Positions 24,612-31,042 of a DNA stretch of 64,000 nucleotides are shown here, in pieces. The DNA is from Sporomusa acidovorans (GTDB taxonomy: Bacteria; Bacillota; Negativicutes; Sporomusales; Sporomusaceae): contig NZ_FNAM01000001.1 in assembly GCF_900101845.1 (NCBI RefSeq), positions 62,001 to 126,000 on the forward strand, in the 5' to 3' direction. The stretch's first letter is position 1; each line of letters starts with the position of its first letter. The notes beneath the pieces are model-generated. The model saw only the letters and a list, made by a program, of their open reading frames with translations. It was not told where the DNA came from and ran no database searches. The position numbers and the translations under genes are program-made.

Positions 24612-24791
24612 TCGATGGAATCCAAAAATTTCCTTGTAATGATTTGTAAAAAAGGTAAATGTTACGCTGCCTGAGCCAAATACAGATAGGGGAGGGCAAC
24701 AACTGTATGAAAAATCAAAGCGATTGGATCTGCATTAATCATGACTTCTAATCATACAATGAAGTACAAGCAGTGATTAGGAGGAGATTCG

Positions 24792-25088
24792 ATGATTAAG
24801 AAAGTGGCTGTAATGGGTTTAATGATTTTATTAGCCATAGCAAGTTATGGTAATTCGGAACCGCCTAAGGGACACTTAGTCAGTGAGTTTTATATTGTAA
24901 AATCCGGTGATACCTTAGATGAGATAGCCAGCAAGTTTATTGCAAAATCTAGTGTTCGTCGTGACATTCGTGAATTTCGTGAAGGAATCATTGAATTGAA
25001 TTATGACAAAGTTTTTAAGGACAGGTATCCATACGGCACGATTTATGCCGGAGATCATCTGCAAATAAATTACTGGGAAGAGGACTGA
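24792..25088 (+). CDS. Exported LysM-like protein (98 aa)
   Basis: This short protein has an N-terminal signal or anchor segment (residues 1-20, VAVMGLMILLAIASYGNS). A LysM-type cell-wall-binding motif begins at FYIVKSGDTLDEIASKFI (about 36-53) and ends with IYAGDHLQINYW; a charged helical insertion lies between (RRDIREFREGIIELN). TAGGAGGAG precedes the ATG. Size and layout recall YneA-type cell-division inhibitors, which carry an N-terminal membrane segment and a LysM domain, but no lexA-type neighbour or operator was seen. It probably acts at the cell envelope. Confidence 0.75.
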   Translation: MIKKVAVMGLMILLAIASYGNSEPPKGHLVSEFYIVKSGDTLDEIASKFIAKSSVRRDIREFREGIIELNYDKVFKDRYPYGTIYAGDHLQINYWEED

Positions 25089-25533
25089 CGGTGAAAAAGC
25101 GCGCAGCCTGAAATTGCAATAGCAGTAATCGTTGCCTATGCATATTCTAGAAGACATGATATTAAACATGGCTAAAGGAACCTGTCAATAGAACGTATAA
25201 GGCTTGAAAAATAAGGTGAAACTATAATATTGCGTGAGTTACAATCGCTCATTATTATGAAAAAATTTAGAATCCAATTAATAAGATTGCCGCATTACTG
25301 TTAAAGATATGTATAGGTCCCGAATGAAGCTAAAATTGTATACTAGGTTAAACGAGTCATTGATTTATCAAGTGATTCAGTGTTCGTTGGGCAGTTATAA
25401 AATTTTTTTAGAAATTCTGCTGTTATAAATAGGAATAATATCTCATAGCTATAAATTTTTTTACGTGCTAAAATACTATATTAAGAGCTACTTGGGAAAA
25501 GTAAACGATAAAATTTCAGAAGGTGTATTTATT
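25089..25533. other. Interval without a clear gene
   Basis: No complete gene is seen in these 445 AT-rich bases. A GTG with an A-rich start at 25090 reads only six codons. The frame beside it encodes PEIAIAVIVAYAYSRR before stopping at 25171, so one base change would join them into a 27-aa peptide. This could be a decayed small gene or chance. Confidence 0.35.
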
Positions 25534-25749
25534 ATGAAACAAATTGAAGAAGTTCTAAAATTAATGCACGAATATAAAACCCGGAACAATAAACCACTTA
25601 CGTTAATAAAAATGTCGCATAAAACCTTTGCCGAAATACGTAATGAATTTTCTGTAACATCTGGTAGTAGGAATCCCGAATTTAATGGCGCAACTATTGA
25701 ATTTTGTACTGAAATGGAGGAAAACGACTTTTATCGAAAGATACTATAA
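25534..25749 (+). CDS. Small uncharacterised protein (71 aa)
   Basis: I place the start at ATG 25534, which follows AGAAGGTG. The upstream in-frame ATG at 25465 has no ribosome binding site. The product is soluble: an N-terminal amphipathic helix (KQIEEVLKLMHEYKTRNN), a Lys-rich middle and an acidic C-terminus (EFCTEMEENDFYRKIL). No family recognised. Confidence 0.5.
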   Translation: MKQIEEVLKLMHEYKTRNNKPLTLIKMSHKTFAEIRNEFSVTSGSRNPEFNGATIEFCTEMEENDFYRKIL

Positions 25750-25825
25750 TGTTACGAAGAATTTATGATTATAAGGTTTATTGCATATCTTGAAAATTGC
25801 CCAAATATATACAACGTGCTAAAGA

Positions 25826-25916
25826 ATTTTACAGGCGGGTGGTGTGTTGGCAAAAGCGGAAGTCAGACGCCAGTGGGGGAGCGTTGTCAATACATACCCG
25901 CCTGTGCTTGTAAACT
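25826..25916 (+). ncRNA. Candidate structured RNA element (two-stem hairpin)
   Basis: A perfect outer stem ACAGGCGGGT / ACCCGCCTGT encloses a second 9-bp stem GTGTTGGCA / TGTCAATAC (two G-U pairs). The terminal part is a GA-rich loop of about 30 bases. The element lies in a 365-base gap without a gene. A terminator is found 70 bases further on, so it may be part of an independent RNA. It does not match a riboswitch or SRP RNA that I know. Confidence 0.45.
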
Positions 25917-25986
25917 TCTTTAATACGGAATATATAGATGAGAAAAAATTATTAACGAAATTAAAAAAATTCAAATATATTTATTT

Positions 25987-26016
25987 TTAGCCCCTTTATT
26001 GGGCTCTCTTTTTTTG
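25987..26016 (+). terminator. Intrinsic terminator
   Basis: AGCCC / GGGCT hairpin with CTTTATT loop followed by CTCTTTTTTT. No gene lies within 240 bases upstream, so it probably ends the 25534 transcript or the structured RNA. Confidence 0.75.
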
Positions 26017-26114
26017 TCCAGAAACAGGCAATTGCTAGGTGGATCTGTTCTATTTACCAAACAATTGTTCTGTATTATAATATACATAGCACTTAAAGAA
26101 AGCTGGTGTTGACT

Positions 26115-26273
26115 ATGTGTAATCAAAAAGAGTTATGGAAAGACATCGAGTATTTACAGGAAAAAATGCGAAAAACTATAAGAAGCAAAGGTGTTAATTC
26201 ACCTGAAGCAAAGCGTGCAATTTTAATGTTTAGAAATAAAATGAAGGAATATAATAATCTAGTAAATTATTAG
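26115..26273 (+). CDS. Spo0E-like small protein with degenerate motif (52 aa)
   Basis: The 52-aa product has the two-helix layout of Spo0E-type aspartyl-phosphate phosphatases: IEYLQEKMRKTIRSKG, a V-N-S-P-E turn, then a second helix ending in EYNNL. Family knowledge: active members have an SQELD-type motif in helix two and dephosphorylate Spo0A~P, delaying sporulation. Aligned from the Pro-Glu turn, the five motif positions here read ILMFR, so the catalytic Asp is Arg. The ribosome binding site is weak. It may be an inactive or redirected paralog; the assignment rests on a short alignment done by eye. Confidence 0.55.
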   Translation: MCNQKELWKDIEYLQEKMRKTIRSKGVNSPEAKRAILMFRNKMKEYNNLVNY

Positions 26274-26378
26274 CATTTTTAGTTTTACTTATATTGAAAA
26301 TAAAGAAACCGTTAAATTAATACATTTATAAAATGTTTATGATATAATTAACATAAAGTAAGCTAAGGAGGATTCTCT

Positions 26379-26615
26379 ATGAGAAGAACGAATTTTATCC
26401 GTATTTTAACTGCTATAAAACTGATTTCGAATAATGTAAGTGTTATAGAGAACTTTAATAAAAAAGCACTGGTAACCGTTCGAGTGCCTGAAATTATAGG
26501 GGATTCTCCTAAGCAGCTTCGGACCTTACGAAAGGCACTTTCTTATTGTTCTTATTTTAGCATAAAGGCTGAAGAAGGCGAGTTACTTGTTACTTTGGAA
26601 TTTAATTGGGAGTAA
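26379..26615 (+). CDS. Small uncharacterised protein (78 aa)
   Basis: CTAAGGAGG gives this ATG a strong ribosome binding site, and TATAAT at 26343-26348 may be its -10 box. The product has a basic N-terminal helix (RRTNFIRILTAIKLI), a strand (KALVTVRVP), a Lys/Arg-rich loop and a C-terminal strand pair (FSIKAEEGELLVTLEFNW). It looks like a small alpha/beta soluble protein. A terminator follows. No family recognised. Confidence 0.6.
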   Translation: MRRTNFIRILTAIKLISNNVSVIENFNKKALVTVRVPEIIGDSPKQLRTLRKALSYCSYFSIKAEEGELLVTLEFNWE

Positions 26616-26646
26616 TAGCAAACAGCTTAGCCATGTTATGATAACC

Positions 26647-26674
26647 AAAAAGAGCCCTAGGGCTCTTTTTATTT
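26647..26674 (+). terminator. Intrinsic terminator
   Basis: AAAAAGAGCCC / GGGCTCTTTTT is a nearly loopless palindrome followed by ATTTTT. Confidence 0.88.
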
Positions 26675-26857
26675 TTCAGTAAGTTTTTTCTTATTTGCTT
26701 AATGAGCAAAAACGAAATTACAGAGCAGTTATTGCGGACAAAAGGGCAAGCCGCAAGTGTAAGTTATTTCCTACGATAGTAACTAAGATGGTCTTCACTT
26801 CTAGCATTGAGATGAATATGATATTACAAATTATTGTTAGATAAGGAGGCATCTGGT

Positions 26858-27040
26858 TTGTCTCATTTTGCTATCATTGATGTTGGTAGGGCAGGATTTG
26901 AAATTGTGCCAATAACGCCTGAAGGTAGTGCCTATATGGCAAAATGCAGAGGTACGATGACGTACTCTAAACGGAATATCGCCAAATCAGCGGTTAAACG
27001 AATGGAAGCAACTTTAAGCAAACGTATCAAAATAAAATAG
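26858..27040 (+). CDS. Small basic protein, TTG start (60 aa)
   Basis: I use TTG 26858 because AAGGAGG ends 8 bases upstream; an earlier in-frame TTG at 26834 overlaps that site. The product begins with a strand-rich half (HFAIIDVGRAGFEIVPITPEG) and ends in a basic helix (AKSAVKRMEATLSKRIKIK). It is probably soluble, with a possible nucleic-acid-binding tail. No family recognised. Confidence 0.55.
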   Translation: MSHFAIIDVGRAGFEIVPITPEGSAYMAKCRGTMTYSKRNIAKSAVKRMEATLSKRIKIK

Positions 27041-27146
27041 CCGGTTAATCCGTCCGCAAAAATAATAGTAAATAGTGTTGCTGCTAAGAAGCTTATAAAA
27101 TCAAGTAACGAACCGTTGCTTAGTAAATTACGAACATAACAAAAAT

Positions 27147-27176
27147 AAACCTGCCGTACAGGCAGGTTGTCTTGTA
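27147..27176. terminator. Hairpin between convergent small genes
   Basis: AACCTGCC / GGCAGGTT stem with GTACA loop lies between the 26858 plus-strand gene and the 27202-27339 minus-strand gene. Its plus-strand T tail is weak; A-rich DNA on the left gives a better T tail on the minus strand. Confidence 0.6.
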
Positions 27177-27201
27177 GTTACCAGGTTGGAATTACATCTC
27201 A

Positions 27202-27339
27202 CTATACAGAAAAAATTACTATATAACAAATCAATGCTGCTATAAAAAAGCAAATTCCTAGAATTACTGGAGCGACACGATATAGAATACATAACGTATC
27301 TAGGGATTTTCCAATGGTATTAAGAAAAGAAGGTCTCAT
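27202..27339 (-). CDS. Single-helix membrane peptide (45 aa)
   Basis: The minus-strand ATG at 27339 follows AAAGGGGG. The product has a polar N-terminus (RPSFLNTIGKSLDTLCILYR) and one membrane helix at about 22-44 (VILGICFFIAALICYIVIF). It ends three residues past the helix, so most of the peptide lies in or next to the membrane. The function is unknown. Confidence 0.6.
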   Translation of the reverse strand: MRPSFLNTIGKSLDTLCILYRVAPVILGICFFIAALICYIVIFSV

Positions 27340-27545
27340 TTGAAATTCCCCCTTTAATATGTTTGTACTATTATTTTAACAAATCCATTATTGTATGTAT
27401 ATACTTTTCCGTTAATCTCTTTATTTACGTTATATACCAGGAGTTCTGCTGTAACAAAAAAATCGAAATGGAATTGGCAGAATTTTTACATATTAGCAGG
27501 ATTTTGGAGACTGATGTATAATAGTATCATTATTAAAAAATTAAA

Positions 27546-27622
27546 TTGGCAAACCTTCCGAAAGGAAGGGACGCAAAGCCATGGGTCTAAAGATGTAATC
27601 ATCTATGATAGCCAGGTTGCAT
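27546..27622 (+). promoter_or_regulatory. c-di-GMP-I riboswitch (GEMM), first copy
   Basis: The conserved core is complete. A CAAACC / GAAAGG arm with a GAAA tetraloop (CCTTCCGAAAGGAAGG) leads into GGGACGCAAAGCC. ATGGGTCTAA and the closing AGCCAGGTTGC, which carries the tetraloop receptor side, follow. A TATAAT at 27517-27522 may be its -10 box. It is followed by an overlapping terminator and then a 74-aa zinc-ribbon gene. Family knowledge: this RNA class binds cyclic di-GMP. Confidence 0.93.
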
Positions 27623-27648
27623 AAAAAGCAATCTGGCTATTTTATTTT
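27608..27648 (+). terminator. Riboswitch expression-platform terminator (copy 1)
   Basis: ATAGCCAGGTTGC, the 3' strand of the aptamer, can pair with GCAATCTGGCTAT, followed by TTTATTTT. Aptamer and terminator compete for the same strand, so ligand binding should favour read-through (an ON switch, inferred). Confidence 0.85.
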
Positions 27649-27667
27649 AGAAAAGAAGGTGAATGAA

Positions 27668-27892
27668 ATGGCTCTGAATAGATGTTCCTGCGGAAGTAAA
27701 TTTTTTGAAAATGTGGATGTGACACCGGCCGGAGTTAAAGAAAAAAGATATTTTACAAGATGCAAACAGTGCGGCTTAGTCATAGCTGCTCATGGATGTA
27801 GGGCTCGGAGGCAAGAGCATTTGGTATTATCCTATGTATTACATAACATCGGTTGGCTCCCTGGTAAGGTTTATCATATGCTATCGAGGTGA
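27668..27892 (+). CDS. Small zinc-ribbon-like protein under c-di-GMP control (74 aa)
   Basis: I start at ATG 27668, 8 bases after AGAAGG. The N-terminal half has cysteine pairs NRCSCGSKFF (C6, C8) and FTRCKQCGLV (C31-x2-C34), consistent with a small zinc ribbon. A His/Arg-rich segment (AAHGCRARRQEHL) and a hydrophobic helix (LVLSYVLHNIGWLPG) follow. It is directly downstream of a c-di-GMP-I riboswitch and its terminator, so expression should follow cyclic di-GMP level. The function is unknown; similarly placed genes often act in motility, attachment or envelope remodelling. Confidence 0.7.
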   Translation: MALNRCSCGSKFFENVDVTPAGVKEKRYFTRCKQCGLVIAAHGCRARRQEHLVLSYVLHNIGWLPGKVYHMLSR

Positions 27893-28492
27893 ATCGGCTG
27901 AAATAGGAGCCTGATACAGAATAACAATTAATTTATATTGTAGTGAGAAACATATTTTTGGCAGTGCTTCAGTATTTTTTAGCGGTGCAGCTTTCCAGTT
28001 ATGAACAGTTTGGTCAAAAAGCTGATTATTTATACTACGGCCGGTATCATGTATTTCGGTTAATTTGCTGTAACAGTTGCGCATTTTCATATAGGTACAT
28101 AACCATGATTGGCATGATTATCAGGCTCATTACGTCAGTGACGGCACGATGGAGGACGGCTGCATAGGGAAAACGTCATGAAAGAGGAAGCGGGAAGAAG
28201 TTTATGCTCGTTAATTACGGGTTAGTTGCAGTCATCTTAACTGGAATTTATCACATCAGTATCATCAAACGAATTAATTTATTTTCCTAAAACAATTTAT
28301 AGTTTGACGGTATTTATATCAATTATTTTGAAAAAAAAAGAAACTGGGTCGATTCGGAAGATATTAGGGTAAACTGCAAATTACATAGGTTCTTAACTTT
28401 CTTTTTGCTTAGATATAAGCAGACGGGCACTGTTACTAAAATAAACTATTCAGCAAAAAGTGCTATAATAAATACAAAAGGAGATGTTTGCA
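27893..28492. other. Gene-poor interval
   Basis: No convincing gene is seen in 600 bases apart from a possible 28-codon membrane peptide at 28204-28290. Overlapping open frames on both strands (27943-28167 plus, 27881-28090 minus) lack ribosome binding sites. Confidence 0.5.
28204..28290 (+). CDS. Possible 28-aa membrane micropeptide
   Basis: ATG 28204 follows a purine-rich GGAAGAAG. The peptide has one hydrophobic segment (GLVAVILTGIYHISII) and a basic end (KRINLFS). Its size and the lack of any known homolog make this tentative. Confidence 0.25.
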   Translation: MLVNYGLVAVILTGIYHISIIKRINLFS

Positions 28493-28597
28493 ATGGGAGA
28501 TAAAAGCCCTAAGAATAAGAAGAAGCAACTTAGGAGAATTGCTGAAAAAAAAGCTGCTGCTCATAAAGAACCAGCTAGCACTTTAAAATCTGAATAA
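28493..28597 (+). CDS. Lysine-rich basic micropeptide (34 aa)
   Basis: ATG 28493 has AAAGGAGA 8 bases upstream, and TATAAT at 28464-28469 could be a -10 box. The 34-residue product is strongly basic and probably helical (KNKKKQLRRIAEKKAAAHK), with an Ala/Ser/Thr tail. It may bind nucleic acid or the ribosome; no family is assigned. It is followed at 54 bases by a clear terminator, which supports expression as a single-gene unit. Confidence 0.6.
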   Translation: MGDKSPKNKKKQLRRIAEKKAAAHKEPASTLKSE

Positions 28598-28650
28598 CTT
28601 CTGGCAAACTGCAATCGATTAGTTGTAACTTGTAGAATGGATTACTTTAT

Positions 28651-28678
28651 CTCCTGGCATGCGCCAGGGGGTTTTTTG
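28651..28678 (+). terminator. Intrinsic terminator
   Basis: CTCCTGGC / GCCAGGGG hairpin with ATGC loop followed by GTTTTTTG. Confidence 0.88.
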
Positions 28679-28807
28679 TTATATTGTCAACTAATTAATT
28701 GCTATATTTAATGAAGCGCAAGTAAAATCTCTTGTTGTAGTTTTTATTAAATTTAAAGGATTTTGTCGAAAAAAAAAGAAATATATAATAAGTCGGGAGG
28801 AAAATTT

Positions 28808-28975
28808 ATGAAAACACAGATAAGTCAATGCACTATACTAAAAAAGAAATGTCAATATACTCCGACTAAAGGGAGGACTTCTAATCACGCTAAGCCATAT
28901 CCCAGGCAAATAAACGGTGAAGAAATCTCAATATATCAAGCTTTAGAAAGATATATGTCAAAATATTCCCTTTAG
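28808..28975 (+). CDS. Small basic protein (55 aa)
   Basis: The ATG at 28808 follows CGGGAGG; an upstream in-frame ATG has no such site. The product is basic, with two cysteines (C8, C15) and a Lys/Arg/Pro-rich middle (SNHAKPYPRQINGEE). It ends in a short helix (IYQALERYMSKYSL). No family recognised. Confidence 0.5.
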   Translation: MKTQISQCTILKKKCQYTPTKGRTSNHAKPYPRQINGEEISIYQALERYMSKYSL

Positions 28976-29348
28976 TACTTTTTAAAGAGTGTCTAAAAAG
29001 CTAAAAAGAGTGCTATTTAGAGTGAGGTGCTAATAAATGTCAGCATTTAAAACATTGGGCAGATGAACTCGATTTGCTTTCTGCATTTTTAGCTCTATCA
29101 GTTTGTATACCAAGAAACCTTCTTCTCTAGAATGCGAAAGAAGGTTTTTTTGATGAGATGAATGTTTAGCTATTTTTCACATTTATTTTGTCAACCTTAA
29201 ATTTAGTGTATAAAGACTATTGTCAAATTAAACAACCCCCGCTTATGAATTTAGATAGAAATGTAGTGACATTTAGTTCTTTTTGGACATGTCATCTTCC
29301 TTTATAACAATTGCTATAAGTGCTATGATTTTTATAGGGAGGGATAAT
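28976..29348. other. Interval with one terminator, no clear gene
   Basis: No gene is supported in 373 bases. A frame at 29047-29130 reads plausible protein (HWADELDLLSAFLALSV) but has no start codon; the neighbouring ATG with this position ends after nine codons. It may be a frameshift remnant. A hairpin terminator follows. Confidence 0.4.
29114..29152 (+). terminator. Intrinsic terminator
   Basis: AAACCTTCTT / AGAAGGTTT stem with a 14-base loop and a run of seven T. Confidence 0.85.
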
Positions 29349-29621
29349 ATGTTAATTAACGGAATAAAGGTGATTGCTGAAGAGGGCATAGTAGAATCTC
29401 AATTACAAGATATCGTAGCCGAAGAACAAAAACTCTGGGGGAAAAAAGGTAAAAAAATTGCTAAAATAGAATTGACTATTGACGGTCAAGAAGTTGTTGT
29501 CAAAACTACAGAACGCTCACCAATTACGCGGACTCGGAGAATAACAGGATATTTATCAACTGTTGATAGGTTCAATGATGCAAAAGTAGCAGAATTAAAT
29601 GCAAGAGTTGTGCATGTATAA
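29349..29621 (+). CDS. NrdD-tail-like small protein (90 aa)
   Basis: I start at ATG 29349 after AGGGAGGG. The C-terminal part, RTRRITGYLSTVDRFNDAKVAELNARVVH, resembles the end of anaerobic ribonucleotide reductase (NrdD), where R-x-x-G-Y-L and a W/F-N-x-x-K-x-x-E-L-x-x-R segment surround the glycyl radical loop. The zinc cysteines and the rest of the 600-800-aa enzyme are missing, so this cannot be a reductase by itself. Residues 1-45 form a helix and strand (SQLQDIVAEEQKLWGKKGKK) unlike NrdD. Small proteins of this kind are often annotated as anaerobic ribonucleoside-triphosphate reductase; the role is unknown. Confidence 0.6.
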   Translation: MLINGIKVIAEEGIVESQLQDIVAEEQKLWGKKGKKIAKIELTIDGQEVVVKTTERSPITRTRRITGYLSTVDRFNDAKVAELNARVVHV

Positions 29622-29746
29622 AAATATTTAGCTAAAGTAAATATTTAGTTAATTGACAAGCCGTTGCTAAGAGGCCGGTTATTTTTATTTTAATAGGTGG
29701 TGAAATTGGCAATAAAAATAAAAACGTAATGAAAAGGGGAATGAAA

Positions 29747-29953
29747 ATGAATCATCCAATATTGGAAGACTTGCTGCAAAAAGTGGACTGTAAGTATACT
29801 TTAGCTGTTTTAGCTGCAAAACGAGCCCGGGAAATCATTGAGGGTAGTGAAATATTAGTAGAAACCAAATCGGCCAAACCGGTCAGTATTGCACTAGAAG
29901 AAATCGTTCAAGGAAAAATAAAATATCAGAGAACCAAGGATGGAATTAAATAA
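29747..29953 (+). CDS. RNA polymerase omega subunit-like protein (68 aa)
   Basis: I start at ATG 29747, 7 bases after AAGGGG; two in-frame ATGs further upstream are less well placed. The sequence fits RpoZ: the N-terminal helix PILEDLLQKVDCKYTLAVLAAKRAREI matches the conserved omega segment (D-x-LL-x-K-x-x-x-x-Y-x-L-x-x-x-AAKRAR-x-I), and SAKPVSIALEEIVQGKIKY matches the second conserved helix. Family knowledge: omega clamps the beta' C-terminus and helps assemble RNA polymerase. rpoZ usually lies next to gmk in a core operon; this copy stands alone among small accessory genes, which suggests a paralog. Confidence 0.8.
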   Translation: MNHPILEDLLQKVDCKYTLAVLAAKRAREIIEGSEILVETKSAKPVSIALEEIVQGKIKYQRTKDGIK

Positions 29954-29954
29954 A

Positions 29955-29991
29955 TAAAAAACCGTATCAAGCCGATACGGTTTTTTATTTA
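29955..29991 (+). terminator. Intrinsic terminator after the omega-like gene
   Basis: AAAAAACCGTATC / GATACGGTTTTTT hairpin with a short loop, overlapping the region right after the stop. Confidence 0.92.
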
Positions 29992-30116
29992 TCAAAATGT
30001 GCGCCAAGAAAAATAGGGCATGCCTGAAAACAGCTTAAATAATACGAACAATATGCCTTAGGTATACATAAGATGGTATAGAGATCATTCCATAATTGTG
30101 ATAGGAGGTATTTTGA

Positions 30117-30536
30117 ATGCCCAATAATACCTGTCAGGAATTTGCCAGAATTTTGGGTAGTACCATTATTATGTCCAGTGAAAGTTCCTGTGTTGTTTCA
30201 AGAATGCGAGATATTGCTGTAACTATTTTAGGCAGAACATCAACATCACCGCTAACATTAGCGGCAATGTTCTCTTATGAGTCTCCCGACGACCAGGGGA
30301 GGACATTAAATCTGGGCGAAACTGTAATATTGCCAAGAGAAGTTAACCCCTTTATAGACGTTTTAAGAGATAATGGCATAATTATTACGGCATTACACAA
30401 TCATTGGCTTTTTGAAAGATTGCGTCTTATGTATATTCATTTTGAAGTGATAGATAATCCTTTATCGTTTGCACGTAATGTTGCAGAAGCATTTGAAATT
30501 CTCAATTTTAGAATAACAGAAAATACTTTGGAATAA
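30117..30536 (+). CDS. DUF1259 (LppY/LpqO-like) protein
   Basis: This 139-aa protein carries the DUF1259 signature: a central EFARILG start, then LNLGETVILPREVNPFIDVLRDNGIIITALHNHWLFERLRLMYIHF, with the conserved ALHNH and H-F pair, and DNPLSFARNVAEAFEIL. Family members in actinobacteria are lipoproteins (LppY, LpqO), but this one lacks a signal peptide and is half the usual length, containing a single unit. TAGGAGG precedes the ATG. The histidines suggest metal binding, which is inference. It stands alone between terminators. Confidence 0.8.
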   Translation: MPNNTCQEFARILGSTIIMSSESSCVVSRMRDIAVTILGRTSTSPLTLAAMFSYESPDDQGRTLNLGETVILPREVNPFIDVLRDNGIIITALHNHWLFERLRLMYIHFEVIDNPLSFARNVAEAFEILNFRITENTLE

Positions 30537-30618
30537 ATATTTGACATAAATTTGAAAATTGCGCTGAAAAATATTTAAATTAAAAAATTTATTTATTTCT
30601 GCAGGATTTTTTCCCTTA

Positions 30619-30647
30619 TTGCCCAATAATACTATCAAAACTAAATA
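30619..30647 (+). promoter_or_regulatory. Likely promoter of the second c-di-GMP riboswitch
   Basis: TTGCCC (30619-30624) and TAAATA (30642-30647) are 17 bases apart and end just before the riboswitch aptamer. Confidence 0.45.
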
Positions 30648-30652
30648 AATTT

Positions 30653-30728
30653 AAGCAAACCTTCTGAAAGGAAGGGACGCAAAGCCGTGGGTCTAACGAT
30701 GAAAAAATCTATGATTGCCAGGTTGCAC
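30653..30728 (+). promoter_or_regulatory. c-di-GMP-I riboswitch (GEMM), second copy
   Basis: Core elements are GCAAACCTTCTGAAAGGAAGG, GGGACGCAAAGCC, GTGGGTCTAA and a closing GCCAGGTTGC, matching the first copy at nearly every conserved position while the variable arm differs. A terminator overlaps its 3' strand and a 41-codon gene follows. Confidence 0.93.
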
Positions 30729-30755
30729 TAATTGTGTAATCTGGCAATTTTTTAT
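30713..30755 (+). terminator. Riboswitch expression-platform terminator (copy 2)
   Basis: ATTGCCAGGTTGCAC pairs with GTGTAATCTGGCAAT followed by TTTTTTATT. As in the first copy the aptamer's 3' strand is shared, predicting read-through when c-di-GMP is bound. Confidence 0.85.
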
Positions 30756-30777
30756 TGATTAATTTGGGGGTGTTAGG

Positions 30778-30903
30778 ATGGGGGATACAGCTGATAATAG
30801 TAATTTTAATTATCCTGATTTGACTGACGAGGAATTAAAAGAATTGTTGGAGGAATTACCTCAATTTATAAAAGAATTAGAAGAGTTATTGTCAAAAAAA
30901 TAA
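30778..30903 (+). CDS. Acidic micropeptide under c-di-GMP control (41 aa)
   Basis: ATG 30778 follows GGGGGTGTTAGG, directly behind a c-di-GMP-I riboswitch and its terminator. The product is strongly acidic and helical (TDEELKELLEELPQFIKELE), with Glu/Leu repeats that could form an amphipathic helix or coiled coil. There is no membrane segment or cysteine. The family is unknown. The HsmA-like membrane gene lies 139 bases further on and may be in the same transcript. Confidence 0.65.
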   Translation: MGDTADNSNFNYPDLTDEELKELLEELPQFIKELEELLSKK

Positions 30904-31042
30904 TGTTTTTTCTGCAAAATAAGCTAATTGCTGGTAAAATAGAAGTAAAAAAATTTTAATTTTAGCTATAATAATATTCAGAATTTCAGACAAAAAATAT
31001 TTTAGTATAATATGCTAGTAAAAGATGCTGGGGGATTCGTAA

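Noticed and set aside
25826-25916. Structured element as SRP RNA or a cobalamin riboswitch
   Set aside because: It lacks the SRP apical GGAA loop with its conserved internal loop, and lacks the B12-box motif.
27391-27624. Plus-strand 77-codon frame before the zinc-ribbon gene
   Set aside because: Its second half is the c-di-GMP riboswitch aptamer; the frame has no ribosome binding site.
27881-28167. Overlapping 69- and 74-codon frames on opposite strands
   Set aside because: Neither has a ribosome binding site, they mirror each other and no protein-like pattern stands out.
22029-31042. tRNA-Pro as attachment site of an integrated element
   Set aside because: No integrase was found and I saw no repeat of the tRNA 3' end at the other side of the accessory region.
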